Numbered from the stretch's first letter, positions 35,014-44,560 are shown. The stretch: DNA of 64,000 nt from Chryseosolibacter histidinae (GCF_018598225.1 NZ_JAHESF010000009.1:186001-250000), one strand, 5' to 3'. Program-made: numbers and translations. The notes: generated from the sequence alone by a model not told the origin.

Positions 35014-36003
35014 ATGTACAATGACCGCTTGAATACTTTATTTCAACGCTATATCAACGCATCCTGCACGGAAGAGGAGATCAGTGAGCTCATGCAGTTG
35101 ATCAGCAAACATGACAGTGCGGAGACCCGCGACTTCCTGCAACACTTATGGAACAACCCTGCCCATACACTACCCGCTGAAAAGGCAGAGAAGATCCTTC
35201 AGGTGATCCTGCGATCATCGGAAAGCAAACCCATGGAGCAAAGGCAGAGAAGCTTTACCTGGCTGAAGGCCGCGGCGGTCATCGTTTTTACAGTCCTTTC
35301 AGGAGGCCTGGTCTACAAGCTCGTGTCCACGGAAAAACAAATGCAAACGGTGGCGGACATTGGCGAAGAAAAACATCGCTTTATCAGGCTGCCCGACGGA
35401 AGCAGGGTGATCCTGAATGCAGGCAGTACACTGGATTATCCCGAAACTTTCAGCGATGAAGAAGCACGCGAAGTGTATTTGACCGGTGAAGCTTTTTTCG
35501 ATATCCGGCACGATGCTAATAAACCTTTTATAGTGCACACCGAAAGGATCAACACCACAGTGCTCGGAACCGCTTTTAATGTGAAGGCATACCCGGGGCA
35601 GGACAATATTACCGTGACCGTTTCTCGCGGCAAGGTAAGGGTAAGCGATGAAGACAAGGTGCTGGGCATCATCACACCCGATCAGCAGATCGTTGTGCAA
35701 AAGACGAGCAGGAAGTCGTTGCAGCATGTTGTAAAGAGTGATGAAGCAACTGCCTGGACGGAAAAAGATATTTTCTTTGACGATGCCTCGATGCGTGATG
35801 CCGTGGATGAGCTGGCGCAACGGTTCAATGTGCGCATTGCCCTGGAAAACGAGCGCATCGGCAATTGCAGGTTTACAGCCACGTTCATCCGTGGCGAAGA
35901 CCTTTACCAGATCCTCGATGTGATCTGCGCTTTTAATGGGGCGCAGTACAGCACCGATGGATCAGGCAACATCAGGATCAGCGGCAGCGGTTGCACACTT
36001 TAA
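35014..36003 (+). CDS. FecR-type anti-sigma factor
   Basis: From ATG 35014 the 329-residue protein has a cytoplasmic sigma-binding N-terminus, one membrane helix (TWLKAAAVIVFTVLSGGLVYKLV), a periplasmic FecR domain (EEKHRFIRLPDGSRVILNAGSTLDYPETF, YLTGEAFFDI, TTVLGTAFNVKAY) and a C-terminal DUF4974 domain (AVDELAQRFNVRIALEN). It holds the sigma factor inactive until SusC signals through its N-terminal domain. The open frame starts at 34909 within a family B repeat arm, and those extra codons are unlikely to be translated. Confidence 0.92.
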   Translation: MYNDRLNTLFQRYINASCTEEEISELMQLISKHDSAETRDFLQHLWNNPAHTLPAEKAEKILQVILRSSESKPMEQRQRSFTWLKAAAVIVFTVLSGGLVYKLVSTEKQMQTVADIGEEKHRFIRLPDGSRVILNAGSTLDYPETFSDEEAREVYLTGEAFFDIRHDANKPFIVHTERINTTVLGTAFNVKAYPGQDNITVTVSRGKVRVSDEDKVLGIITPDQQIVVQKTSRKSLQHVVKSDEATAWTEKDIFFDDASMRDAVDELAQRFNVRIALENERIGNCRFTATFIRGEDLYQILDVICAFNGAQYSTDGSGNIRISGSGCTL

Positions 36004-36083
36004 AAGATATTGTATTAACCTAAACTTTGTTCCACTACCTAAACCCTAAATTTCTATGTGATGATTGTACAGCACACCTGATC

Positions 36084-36118
36084 AAAAAAACGGTCCCCCC
36101 GCCAAGGGCAGGGAGACC
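36084..36118 (-). terminator. minus-strand intrinsic terminator in the susC leader
   Basis: Read on the minus strand, GGTCTCCCTGCCC pairs with GGCGGGGGGACC around a short loop (plus 36092-36118) and is followed by G and seven T residues (plus 36084-36090). On the plus strand the A run precedes the hairpin and no T run follows. It therefore fits termination of an antisense transcript rather than of fecR. Confidence 0.65.
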
Positions 36119-36184
36119 TGAAATGCCTGCTCGCCAACAGCCATTGGCAACAGGCCTGTTTTAAATAATTCGCATCACTTAAAA
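36084..36184 (-). ncRNA. candidate antisense RNA over the susC 5' leader
   Basis: On the minus strand TAATTTTG (plus 36190-36197) is a full match to the -7 box TAnnTTTG, but no well-spaced -33 box is clear. A transcript starting near 36184 and ending at the terminator at 36084-36118 would be about 100 bases. It would also contain a second hairpin (GCCTG...CAGGC, plus 36125-36155). It would be complementary to the susC leader just before the start codon. Bacteroides has cis-antisense RNAs in this position (DonS-type) that repress susC-like genes. The call here is inference. Confidence 0.3.
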
Positions 36185-36196
36185 CATATCAAAATT

Positions 36197-39100
36197 ATGA
36201 ATTTTTCTGTACACAATGCAGAAAGACAGTCCTGTTATGCCCATGTTTCGGCATTGGCAGGACTGATCCAGGAACCCATAGTAAAGCAGATTATGCGCAT
36301 CAGCGTGGTTTTTATAGTGTTGTTGTTTGCAAGTTTTCAGTTGCTGCTGGCCACCCCCGGTCACGGACAAGGCACTGATGATACAAAACTTGTGCTCGAG
36401 CTCAGGGACGAATCGCTTGAATCTGCCCTGAGAAAGATAGAACGCATGACCCCGTTCAGGTTCGTTTACAGGAACGAAGAGATCAGGCAGATCAGCAGCA
36501 TCAACCTGGAGAAAGCCGAGCGAACCGTGTCAGAAACGCTTGACCTGATCCTCGGCAAAACCTCTTTTACCTTCCGGCAGATGCGTAAGAACATCCTCAT
36601 CGTACGCAGGGAAGAATCCTCATCAAACCCGGAGAATGCTGTTTATACAGAGCACACGGTCCGCGGGAAAGTAGTAGATGATACGGGAGAGCCACTCGCC
36701 GGTGTGAGCATCGTACTGAAAGGTACCACCACTGGAACCACAACTGACGTTGGCGGCATCTACGCGCTCACGCTTCAGGAACCTACCGGTGTGCTTCAAT
36801 TCTCCTTCATTGGCTTCACTACTCAGGAGGTAAACATCGAGAACCGCACAACGATCGACGTTACGTTAGTACCTGATGTAACCTCCCTGACTGAAGTTGT
36901 GGTTACCGCGCTCGGTGTATCGAGGGAAGAACGCTCGCTGGGGTATGCCACACAGGAAGTGGAAGGCAAAAACCTGACCTTCACAAAAGAGCAGAACGTA
37001 CTGGGCTCCCTCTCCGGTAAAATTGCAGGTGTACAGGTGGTAGGCTCATCCGGCGCAAGCATGGGCGGCACGCAAAAGATCAAGATCAGGGGCGTGAACT
37101 CGATCAATGGCAGCGATCAGCCGCTGATCGTTGTAGATGGTACACCCATCTCGAATGCCAATTTTTCTTCGAGTGCTGGCGTAGACCTCGGTAACCTTGG
37201 CCAGGATGTGAACCCTGAAGACATTGAGTCGGTGAACGTGCTGAAAGGCCCCACGGCATCAGCGCTGTACGGCTTGCGTGGCCAGTACGGCGTGATCATG
37301 ATCACCACGAAAAAAGGCAACAAAGCGTCAAAGGTGAATGTTGAGCTCAACTCCGCTTTCTTTGTGGAGAAGGCCGCCAACTTCATGCCTTATCAGAATA
37401 TGTACGGCGGTGGCAGCAGCCAGACCTGGCGCACCTTGCCCAACGGTGACAAGTACGTTGACATGTCTGTCGATGAAAGCTGGGGCCCCAAAATGGACGG
37501 AACACTCGTTCGCCATGTGTTCAGCTTTTATCCGCAGGATCCGGAGTACAAACAGCTCATGCCTTTTGTACCGCACCCCGACAACATCCGCGACTATTTC
37601 GAAACCGGTTATAACTTTAATAACGGAGTATCTGTATCGGGTGGCGGCGAGAACACAAACTTCCGCATCAGCTTCAACGACACCCGTGTTGAAGGCGTCG
37701 AGCCCAACACATTCCTGAAACGGAACAACCTCGGCATCAGCGCCGGCATGGACATCACCTCGAAGCTCAAGGTCTCCACCAACGTCAACTATGCGCGTAA
37801 CAATGCACAACGGCCACAGCAAGGATCAGAGGTAGGTTCACGGTATCTCGGTCAGTGGTTCCAGCGGAGCTTCGACATGAAACGCCTGAGAGATTACAAG
37901 TATGACGATGGCACCATTCTGCACTGGAACCTGTCGAGGCCCAGCGCAACCACCGGTGAAATGAACAGCTTCGCTCCCCTGTACTGGTCCAATCCTTACT
38001 TCCTTGCCTACGAAAATCTGTCTAACGACAGCCGCGACCGTTTCTTCGGGGACCTCGGCCTGACGTACAAATTATTGCCCGAGTTAAAGCTTAGCGGATT
38101 CATCCGGTCAGATATGTTCACACAAAGTGTGGAAGCAAGAGAAGCGTTTGGTGGCACCGGACTTCCCAGCTACACGACAGCGAAGTATCAGAACCGGGAA
38201 ATGAACTATGAATTCCTTGCCCAATACACCAAAACATGGGGACGCTTTTCATTGAATGGAATCCTGGGAGGAAATATTTACGATCGGCGATATACTTTCC
38301 TGTCTATGGGAACGGTCGGTGGCCTTTCTGTTCCGGGCTACTACAGCATTGCAGCGTCCATCGACAGGCCTGACAGTGGACGGGAAGATTACATGTCCTA
38401 CCTGCTGAGAAAACAGATCCGCAGCGGATACGCCATGGTTTCGCTGGGCTACAATGACACCTATTACCTCGATGCATCGATCCGGAACGACAACTCATCG
38501 GCACTGCCGTCAAATAATAACTCTTACTGGTATCCATCCGTATCGGGAAGTCTCGTGTTCAGCGAGCTGCTGGATTGGCGTCCCATGTCGTTGGGCAAGC
38601 TGAGACTCAGTTATGCACAGGCAGGATCTGACCTGAGCCCTTATCAAACCTCATCGTATTATGAGATCGGCAAAGTTTACGCTGGCGCCGTCAACGCGAA
38701 TACGATCACCACACCCAACAACCTGAACAATCCGAACATCAAACCTTCATTCGCCCATTCTTATGAGGCGGGTATCGACCTGAAATTCCTCAACGGACGT
38801 GTGGGCGCAGGTTTCACCTACTATCAGCAGATCAACAAAGATCAGATCCTGAAGCTGGATGTTTCCGGCACCAGCGGATATCAGTCAGCAACCATCAATG
38901 CCGGGGAGATCGAAAACAAAGGCATCGAGCTCAGCCTGACGGGCACACCCGTTCAAACCGGCAAGTTGTCGTGGGACATTGCGTTCAACATTGCCAGGAA
39001 CCGGAACATGATCGTGAAGCTTTATCCCGGTATCACTTCGTACCAGTATGGCAGCACCACCTACGCTTCGGTGACAACCTATGCGATCTCGTACGAGAAG

Positions 39101-39784
39101 AAACCCATTGGCAGCCTGGTAGGACCTACTTTCAAGCGTGACCCTGCAACGGGCAAGATGTTGCTCGACAACAACAACATGCCAACCTATACCGCTTCTG
39201 ACCATGACTTCGGCACCGTGTTGCCCGACTATACCGGTGGTATGCAGAACGTATTCCGCTATGGCAAATTCGAGCTGGCCGCCATGATCGACTTCCAGGT
39301 TGGCGGACAGTTCTTCAGCCGTTCGAAGATGCTGGCGGTAAGGACGGGCCTCGACCCGATCACGGTAGCCACGAACGATAAAGGTTTTAACATACGCGAA
39401 CCGATTGCCAATGGTGGCGGCATCAAGGTTGAGGGCATTTCTGCTTCTACCGGCGAGCCCGTGACGGCGTACGTGAATCCCCAAACCTACTTTGGCATCG
39501 TAGGAAGACGGGCATACGATGACTGGGTGATCGACGCCTCGTATGTAAAACTGCGCGAGGTGCGGCTTGGATACACCTTCGACCGGAGCACCTGGTCTAA
39601 GCTGCCGTTCCAGAAAATAGGGCTGGCGTTGACAGCACGCAACCCGGTGATGCTGTACCAGAAAGCACCGAAAGGTATTGATCCCTCCGAGGTATCTACC
39701 GGAAGCCAGTCGCTGAGCTGGTTTGAATCGGGCCAGATCAATACCGTTCGCTCATACGGAGTTAATCTTAATGTGACCTTCTAA
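36197..39784 (+). CDS. SusC/RagA-type TonB-linked outer membrane transporter with STN signalling domain
   Basis: The 1195-residue outer membrane receptor has a long leader and signal (to about residue 57). An STN domain (about 62-135; LVLELRDESLESALRKIERMT...FVYRNEEI) that contacts FecR follows. Then come a CarboxypepD-like domain (about 150-240; GKVVDDTGEPLAGVSIVLKGT), a plug (IAGVQVVGSSGASMGG, IRGVNSINGSDQPLIVVDG, LKGPTASALYG) and a 22-strand barrel ending VRSYGVNLNVTF. It imports a TonB-dependent substrate together with SusD. The usual LYGsRgANGVI motif reads LYGLRGQYGVIMITTKKG. The substrate is not predictable, as no glycosidase lies nearby. Confidence 0.95.
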   Translation: MNFSVHNAERQSCYAHVSALAGLIQEPIVKQIMRISVVFIVLLFASFQLLLATPGHGQGTDDTKLVLELRDESLESALRKIERMTPFRFVYRNEEIRQISSINLEKAERTVSETLDLILGKTSFTFRQMRKNILIVRREESSSNPENAVYTEHTVRGKVVDDTGEPLAGVSIVLKGTTTGTTTDVGGIYALTLQEPTGVLQFSFIGFTTQEVNIENRTTIDVTLVPDVTSLTEVVVTALGVSREERSLGYATQEVEGKNLTFTKEQNVLGSLSGKIAGVQVVGSSGASMGGTQKIKIRGVNSINGSDQPLIVVDGTPISNANFSSSAGVDLGNLGQDVNPEDIESVNVLKGPTASALYGLRGQYGVIMITTKKGNKASKVNVELNSAFFVEKAANFMPYQNMYGGGSSQTWRTLPNGDKYVDMSVDESWGPKMDGTLVRHVFSFYPQDPEYKQLMPFVPHPDNIRDYFETGYNFNNGVSVSGGGENTNFRISFNDTRVEGVEPNTFLKRNNLGISAGMDITSKLKVSTNVNYARNNAQRPQQGSEVGSRYLGQWFQRSFDMKRLRDYKYDDGTILHWNLSRPSATTGEMNSFAPLYWSNPYFLAYENLSNDSRDRFFGDLGLTYKLLPELKLSGFIRSDMFTQSVEAREAFGGTGLPSYTTAKYQNREMNYEFLAQYTKTWGRFSLNGILGGNIYDRRYTFLSMGTVGGLSVPGYYSIAASIDRPDSGREDYMSYLLRKQIRSGYAMVSLGYNDTYYLDASIRNDNSSALPSNNNSYWYPSVSGSLVFSELLDWRPMSLGKLRLSYAQAGSDLSPYQTSSYYEIGKVYAGAVNANTITTPNNLNNPNIKPSFAHSYEAGIDLKFLNGRVGAGFTYYQQINKDQILKLDVSGTSGYQSATINAGEIENKGIELSLTGTPVQTGKLSWDIAFNIARNRNMIVKLYPGITSYQYGSTTYASVTTYAISYEKKPIGSLVGPTFKRDPATGKMLLDNNNMPTYTASDHDFGTVLPDYTGGMQNVFRYGKFELAAMIDFQVGGQFFSRSKMLAVRTGLDPITVATNDKGFNIREPIANGGGIKVEGISASTGEPVTAYVNPQTYFGIVGRRAYDDWVIDASYVKLREVRLGYTFDRSTWSKLPFQKIGLALTARNPVMLYQKAPKGIDPSEVSTGSQSLSWFESGQINTVRSYGVNLNVTF

Positions 39785-39796
39785 ATGCCGACTGTC

Positions 39797-41170
39797 ATGA
39801 AAAAAACATTCATACTCATAACAAGCATTCTCCTCATCGGCGCCTGCAACAACTTTGACGATGATATCAATACAAACCCCAACGAACCCAGCCAGGCATC
39901 AGGCCCGCAATTACTTGCCAGCGCCATGCTTTCGCTGCCAACGTTGAGCTCATCGCCACAGGCGCAGTTCATGGCACAGTACCTGGCCGAGACCCAGTAC
40001 GTGCAGGCCTCGTTGTATCCGCAATCGAGCACGAGCTTTTACACCCTGTACCAGGATCCTTTGATCAACATCGAGACCGTGTTAAAAACATCGAAGGCCA
40101 ACAACGAGCTCATTGTTGCCAGGATCCTGAAGGCCTATTTTATATGGCATATTACCGATCGCTGGGGAGATATTCCTTACAGCGAAGCATTGAAAGGCAA
40201 CGTGAATTTTACACCGGCCTACGATACACAGGAAAGCATCTACAATGCGCTGTTCCAGCTGCTCGACGAGGCGAACAATACCCCTGCGATCGGCACGCTC
40301 TCCAGCGACATCGTGTATGGCGGCAACATGGCCCGCTGGAAGAAGCTCGGCAACAGCATCCGGCTGCTGATGGCGCTGCGGTTGTCAAAAGTGAATCCTG
40401 ACAAAGGCAAGCTGGAGTTCAACAATGCGTTGGCCGCAGGTGTCATGACCTCTAACGCAGACAACCTTGTATACAAGCACCTTGCTGACGAAAACAACTG
40501 GAGCTACTGGTACGACCAGGTAGAAGTTCAGTCGCGCGAATGGTGGGCGCTGACCAAAGGCCTCGTGGATAAAATGAAACCCGTAAACGATCCAAGGCTG
40601 GCGGTGTATGGTGATCCCAACCGCACCAACAATGAGTACGTGGGACAGCTCTTCGGTGACACGCAGGATTTCGACACGGAGAAATATTCGTTGCTGGGTG
40701 AAGCGATCCGCCAACCGGATTCACAGATTCACCTGGTAACCTATGCGCAGCTGTTGTTCGCAAAAGCAGAAGCTGTAAAACTGCAATGGATCACGGGCGG
40801 AGATACTGAAGCGGAAGCGAATTACAAAATGGCCATTGAACAGTCGTTGCTGCAATGGACCGGCAGCAGTGCGGGAGCAGCGGCATTCCTGGCGCAGCCT
40901 GGCATTGCTTACAATCCGGCCACGGCCATTGAGCAGATCGCCACGCAGCGTTGGATCCACCTGTTCATGCACGGCTACGAAGCATGGGCAGAATGGAGAA
41001 GAACAGGATTCCCCAACAATCTGGTGTCGCCTGCCGGAGCCGCGGTGCCACGCCGGCAGATCTATGTAGAGGCAGAACGTTTCAATAACACTACCCACTA
41101 CAATGAGGCCGTGGAGCGGCAGTTCGGAGGGCAGGAAAGCCTTTATGGGAGAGTTTGGTGGGATAAATAG
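39797..41170 (+). CDS. SusD/RagB-type nutrient-binding lipoprotein
   Basis: From ATG 39797 the 457-residue lipoprotein has a signal with lipobox LLIGAC and NNFDDDINTNPNEP after the lipid Cys. The helical repeats (QYLAETQYVQASLYPQ, FIWHITDRWGDIPYSEAL, YAQLLFAKAEAVKLQW, RWIHLFMHGYEAWAEWRRTG) match the SusD-like type 2 family. It caps the SusC barrel on the cell surface. An earlier ATG at 39785 lies just after the susC stop but would precede the signal peptide. A strong terminator 110 bases downstream ends the unit. Confidence 0.93.
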   Translation: MKKTFILITSILLIGACNNFDDDINTNPNEPSQASGPQLLASAMLSLPTLSSSPQAQFMAQYLAETQYVQASLYPQSSTSFYTLYQDPLINIETVLKTSKANNELIVARILKAYFIWHITDRWGDIPYSEALKGNVNFTPAYDTQESIYNALFQLLDEANNTPAIGTLSSDIVYGGNMARWKKLGNSIRLLMALRLSKVNPDKGKLEFNNALAAGVMTSNADNLVYKHLADENNWSYWYDQVEVQSREWWALTKGLVDKMKPVNDPRLAVYGDPNRTNNEYVGQLFGDTQDFDTEKYSLLGEAIRQPDSQIHLVTYAQLLFAKAEAVKLQWITGGDTEAEANYKMAIEQSLLQWTGSSAGAAAFLAQPGIAYNPATAIEQIATQRWIHLFMHGYEAWAEWRRTGFPNNLVSPAGAAVPRRQIYVEAERFNNTTHYNEAVERQFGGQESLYGRVWWDK

Positions 41171-41235
41171 AAGTCAGGAGCCAGGAGTCAGAAGAAGGAG
41201 TAAGAATTAAGGAGTAAGGAGTAAGAATTTAGAGG
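41171..41235. repeat. family D (inverse) and H-like heptamers after susD
   Basis: Units such as GTCAGGA, GCCAGGA, GTCAGAA, then GTAAGGA, GTAAGAA and TTTAGA run directly from the susD stop. This is family D read in the inverse sense, grading into a family H-like unit (GAATTTA). The block lies before the terminator, so it would be transcribed with susD. Confidence 0.8.
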
Positions 41236-41276
41236 AACGGGGAAACTGACTGAGGCTTATTGATTAGAATAAAGCG

Positions 41277-41308
41277 AAACGCAGGGATTAATGTCCCTGC
41301 GTTTTTTT
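41277..41308 (+). terminator. strong intrinsic terminator of the susCD unit
   Basis: AAACGCAGGGA (41277-41287) pairs perfectly with TCCCTGCGTTT (41294-41304) around a six-base loop. A run of T residues follows to 41308. It closes the sigma-fecR-susC-susD locus. Confidence 0.93.
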
Positions 41309-41344
41309 ATTTAACTTGTGGGTCTGTAATCCGTTCATATCGTC

Positions 41345-42271
41345 GTGATCTATACGCAATTCCCGGATCTGCAATGGCTCAGGCAACAGGCTGAGGAAGG
41401 TTTTTCCAGCCAGAAGGCATGGGGCGGGCACACGCTTCCTGTTGCGGGTTGGCCTACGGTAATCCTCAACGTAAAGGCAACGAACATCTGCCGTGATAAC
41501 ATCCGCGGTCCGCTGTCTGTATTCACCAACGTATCAGGCAAAAGCCGCGTAACGTGTGGTGGCAAACAGGTAACGGTGCAGGGTGATTACTTCTTCATCA
41601 GCAACCACGATCAGCGTTACACCCTCGAGATAGATAAGGACACACCTGCCGAGACGCTCAACATTCACTTCGGAGCGTATTTCGCCGAACAGGTCTTCAG
41701 CACACTGAAGCTCCATCCTGAAAAAATTATTGACGAGTGCTTTTTTACGGCGCCCCATCACCGCATCGAGCTATATAATAAACTATACCGCCGCGACAAC
41801 GTTTTCAATCGGCTTGCAACGGAGCTTAAGAACAACCAGGGCGGCAAACTTTACGAAGAAGAAAAGCTGTACGATCTGCTGATCCACCTGCTCCGCCAGA
41901 ACCATGAGGTTGACGTCATCGCCCATCGCATTCCCGTGCTCAAAAACAGCACAAAGCAGGAAATTCTGAAGCGCCTCCTGATCGCAACGGATTATATTCA
42001 CTCTTACTATCATCAGGATATTACACTAGAAGAATTGGCCGGTGTTGCCTGTCTTTCTAAATTCCACTTTTTGCGACTGTTCAAGATCGCGTTTCAAAAA
42101 ACACCTCACCAGTTCATCAGCGAGGTTAAGGTTCAGCAGGCGAAGACATTTCTGAAACGCACAGGCATGGAGGTAAGCGCCATTGCCAAGGCCCTTGGAT
42201 TTGACAACACAAGTTCCTTCAGCCGTATGTTCTATCACCAGACAGGGCTCTATCCATCGCAATACCGCTAA
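41345..42271 (+). CDS. AraC family transcriptional regulator
   Basis: The 308-residue protein has an N-terminal cupin-like ligand domain (about 35-150; VFTNVSGKSRVTCGGKQVTVQGDYFFISNHDQ region) and a C-terminal double helix-turn-helix. In the latter ITLEELAGVACLSKFHFLRLFKIAF is the first motif and VSAIAKALGFDNTSSFSRMFYHQTGLYPSQYR the second, with the AraC signature. The start is GTG at 41345. It may regulate the membrane protein gene 73 bases downstream. The ligand is unknown. Confidence 0.9.
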   Translation: MIYTQFPDLQWLRQQAEEGFSSQKAWGGHTLPVAGWPTVILNVKATNICRDNIRGPLSVFTNVSGKSRVTCGGKQVTVQGDYFFISNHDQRYTLEIDKDTPAETLNIHFGAYFAEQVFSTLKLHPEKIIDECFFTAPHHRIELYNKLYRRDNVFNRLATELKNNQGGKLYEEEKLYDLLIHLLRQNHEVDVIAHRIPVLKNSTKQEILKRLLIATDYIHSYYHQDITLEELAGVACLSKFHFLRLFKIAFQKTPHQFISEVKVQQAKTFLKRTGMEVSAIAKALGFDNTSSFSRMFYHQTGLYPSQYR

Positions 42272-42343
42272 TGGCGTCGAATTAGCAATTTTTGTCATAT
42301 CGCCTGTTTCTGTCTTTTCGTACAAAGGGGTAAATTCAATACT

Positions 42344-43081
42344 ATGAAACCTTACTTACTCCTGATCACCCAGCTGGGCTTTATCATTCTCACTGTGATC
42401 TATTTCTGGCTTCTTCTCCGTGAGCTTAAACAAGGGGCTGAGGTCGCCTGTCGTACCAGTGGTGTGAAAAAGAATATCGTCACCCGGATCCTCATGATGC
42501 TGATGCTCTGGTGCGTCCTGGTCAGCGCGTGGTCAGGTTCGGGAATGATGGCCAATTTCGGCATCTTTCCGTTCAACTTCATGCCGGTGATCGTCATTCC
42601 ATTGGTTACCGTGATCCTTTCGCTGTTCTCGAAAGACCTGGGTGAAGTGCTGAAGCATATCCCCGTCCAGAATCTGATCCAGCTCCAGAGTTTCCGTTTT
42701 TTTGTGGAGCTGCTTTTATGGGCGTTGCTCATTGCGGGCAGGCTTCCCGGACAAATGACATTTGAAGGCAGGAATTTCGACATCCTGACGGGCATCACCG
42801 CACCCGTAGTGGCGTGGCTTGCCGCGCGGCAAAAGCTTCCACGCGCCGCACTGATTGCCTGGAACCTCATTTGCCTGGGGCTGCTCATCAACATCGTGAG
42901 CGTTGCCATACTTTCCACTCCTTCGCCGTGGCGGATCTTTATGAACGAACCGGCCAACACCATTGTGGCTTATTTTCCGATATCATGGTTACCCGGGTTC
43001 CTGGTTCCTCTCGCTTATACGTTACATTTCTTTTCGTTGCGGCAGCTCCTGACGGGCACCCTTGTAGGTCAGAAGCCCTGA
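42344..43081 (+). CDS. uncharacterised seven-helix membrane protein
   Basis: The 245-residue protein has about seven hydrophobic segments and a short basic cytoplasmic loop (RTSGVKKNIVTR). No catalytic motif is seen. It follows the AraC gene on the same strand and is closed by the terminator at 43106-43144. Homologues near AraC genes occur in other Bacteroidota, but I know no function. Transport or sensing is possible. Confidence 0.75.
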   Translation: MKPYLLLITQLGFIILTVIYFWLLLRELKQGAEVACRTSGVKKNIVTRILMMLMLWCVLVSAWSGSGMMANFGIFPFNFMPVIVIPLVTVILSLFSKDLGEVLKHIPVQNLIQLQSFRFFVELLLWALLIAGRLPGQMTFEGRNFDILTGITAPVVAWLAARQKLPRAALIAWNLICLGLLINIVSVAILSTPSPWRIFMNEPANTIVAYFPISWLPGFLVPLAYTLHFFSLRQLLTGTLVGQKP

Positions 43082-43105
43082 GGGCAGCGTTAAGCAGGTC
43101 ATTTT

Positions 43106-43144
43106 AAGCGCTGTGTCACGATCCGCGTGTCAGCGCTTTTTTTT
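43106..43144 (+). terminator. intrinsic terminator after the membrane protein gene
   Basis: AAGCGCTG (43106-43113) pairs with CAGCGCTT (43131-43138), and ACG/CGT can extend the pairing inside. The T run reaches 43144. Its position shows that the in-frame start at 43113 for the next gene is not real. Confidence 0.88.
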
Positions 43145-43172
43145 ATCTTTCGCGCGCCTAACACACAACTTT

Positions 43173-44183
43173 ATGAAGATAAATTGCCTGCTCATATCTG
43201 CAGGGTTGCTGATCATATCCTGTAACACCATGAAAGAAACAAAGACCATTGGCTCCATTGAACGCATCGATGCCGCTGTCAATGATATCATCAGTGAAAA
43301 AGCAACCATCGAAGTGCTCGCCGAAGGATACGACTGGAGCGAAGGCCCGATCTGGGTCGACTCACAAAAGATGCTGCTGTTCTCGGATGTGCCCAAAAAC
43401 ACCATCTACAAATGGACGGAGAAAAATGGCGCCGAAGCGTATCTCTCACCCTCAGGCTATACGGGAAGTGAGCCCACCCAAAGCAAAGAACCAGGCTCGA
43501 ACGGATTGACGCTGGACAACGAAGGACGTCTCATTTTGTGTCAGCATGGTGACAGAAGGCTGGCGCGGCTGGATGCAAGTTTCGATCAGCCCAAAGCAGC
43601 TTTTGTGAGCCTTGCGGACCGCTATGACGGCAAACGCTTCAACAGTCCCAACGATGTGGTGTGCAGGAAGAACGGTGACCTGTTCTTTACCGATCCTCCT
43701 TACGGACTGCCCCTGCAAAATGAAAGCGATCCCGCCAAGGAGATCCCCTTCCAGGGCGTGTACAAAGTATCAGCTGATGGGAAGCTCACGCTGCTTGTTG
43801 ACTCACTGACCCGTCCTAACGGCCTTGCCTTCACACCCGATGAAAAAACGCTGATCGTAGCCAACTCCGATCCCGACAAGGCGATCTGGTATGCCTTTGA
43901 CATTACCGCGAACGATTCACTCGTGAACCAGCGGATCTTCTACAATGCAACAGCCGAAGCGAAAGCCGAGAACAACGGTCTTCCCGACGGACTGAAGATC
44001 GACCGGCAGGGAAATGTCTTCGCTACAGGTCCTGGCGGCGTATGGATCTTCAACAAAGAGGGAAAAGTGCTCGGCAAAATAAGAACGCCCGTACCCACCG
44101 CCAACTGCGCCTTCGCTGACGGCGAGAAGACACTCTTCCTCACCTCGGATAATTACCTGCTAAGAGTGAAGCTGAGAGAATAG
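43173..44183 (+). CDS. SMP-30/gluconolactonase-like lipoprotein
   Basis: From ATG 43173 the 336-residue lipoprotein (LLIISCNTMKE lipobox) carries a six-bladed SMP-30/gluconolactonase propeller: EGYDWSEGPIWVDS (metal-ligand Glu), SNGLTLDNEGRLILCQHGDR, FNSPNDVVCRKNGDLFFTDPPYG and TRPNGLAFTPDEKTLIV. These hold the Glu, Asn and Asp metal ligands of the family. It probably hydrolyses a sugar lactone in the periplasm; the substrate is not known. TATCTTTC at 43144-43151, after the terminator, may be its -7 box. Confidence 0.9.
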   Translation: MKINCLLISAGLLIISCNTMKETKTIGSIERIDAAVNDIISEKATIEVLAEGYDWSEGPIWVDSQKMLLFSDVPKNTIYKWTEKNGAEAYLSPSGYTGSEPTQSKEPGSNGLTLDNEGRLILCQHGDRRLARLDASFDQPKAAFVSLADRYDGKRFNSPNDVVCRKNGDLFFTDPPYGLPLQNESDPAKEIPFQGVYKVSADGKLTLLVDSLTRPNGLAFTPDEKTLIVANSDPDKAIWYAFDITANDSLVNQRIFYNATAEAKAENNGLPDGLKIDRQGNVFATGPGGVWIFNKEGKVLGKIRTPVPTANCAFADGEKTLFLTSDNYLLRVKLRE

Positions 44184-44287
44184 AAGTTAGAATTTAGAAT
44201 AACCACTCCAACTTTAAACTTTAAACTTTAAACCTTAAACTTCACCCCAATCAAAGACCGGAAACTGGCAACCGGTAACTGGCAACT
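44184..44287. repeat. mosaic of heptamer families H, E and A
   Basis: The gap begins at the stop codon with H-like units (GAAGTTA, GAATTTA), continues with E (AACTTTA x3, AACCTTA; about 44210-44242) and ends with A (GAAACTG, GCAACCG, GTAACTG, GCAACT; about 44259-44287). The last unit ends three bases before the TTG start of the next gene. Confidence 0.85.
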
Positions 44288-44290
44288 AAT

Positions 44291-44560
44291 TTGAAAACAA
44301 ACCTACTCATTGAAATACTCGGCTGGGTCGGATCGGTGGAGATCCTGCTCGCTTACGGGCTGAACAGTTATCAGAAGATCAGGTCTGACTCGGCATGGTT
44401 TTACCTGTTGAATCTTACCGGCGGAATTTTGCTGATCGTTTATTCAGTATACAAGGCGGCATGGGCCAATACGTTCGTGAACGTCGTCTGGGTGCTGATC
44501 GCGCTGATTGCCGTCCTTAAACTTTCGCAGACAAAACGTTCATCTCACACGAAGCCATAA
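44291..44560 (+). CDS. small CBU_0592-type membrane protein
   Basis: The 89-residue protein has three membrane helices: EILGWVGSVEILLAYGLNS, WFYLLNLTGGILLIVYSVYK and TFVNVVWVLIALIAVLKL. This is the pattern of the CBU_0592 family of unknown function. The start is TTG at 44291, directly after a family A repeat. It lies six bases before the CDF transporter gene, so the two are co-transcribed. Confidence 0.8.
   Translation: MKTNLLIEILGWVGSVEILLAYGLNSYQKIRSDSAWFYLLNLTGGILLIVYSVYKAAWANTFVNVVWVLIALIAVLKLSQTKRSSHTKP

Noticed and set aside
36125-36155. Plus-strand terminator between fecR and susC
   Set aside because: The GCCTG...CAGGC hairpin is followed by only a short mixed run (CTGTTTTA) and has internal bulges; a weak leader hairpin is more likely.
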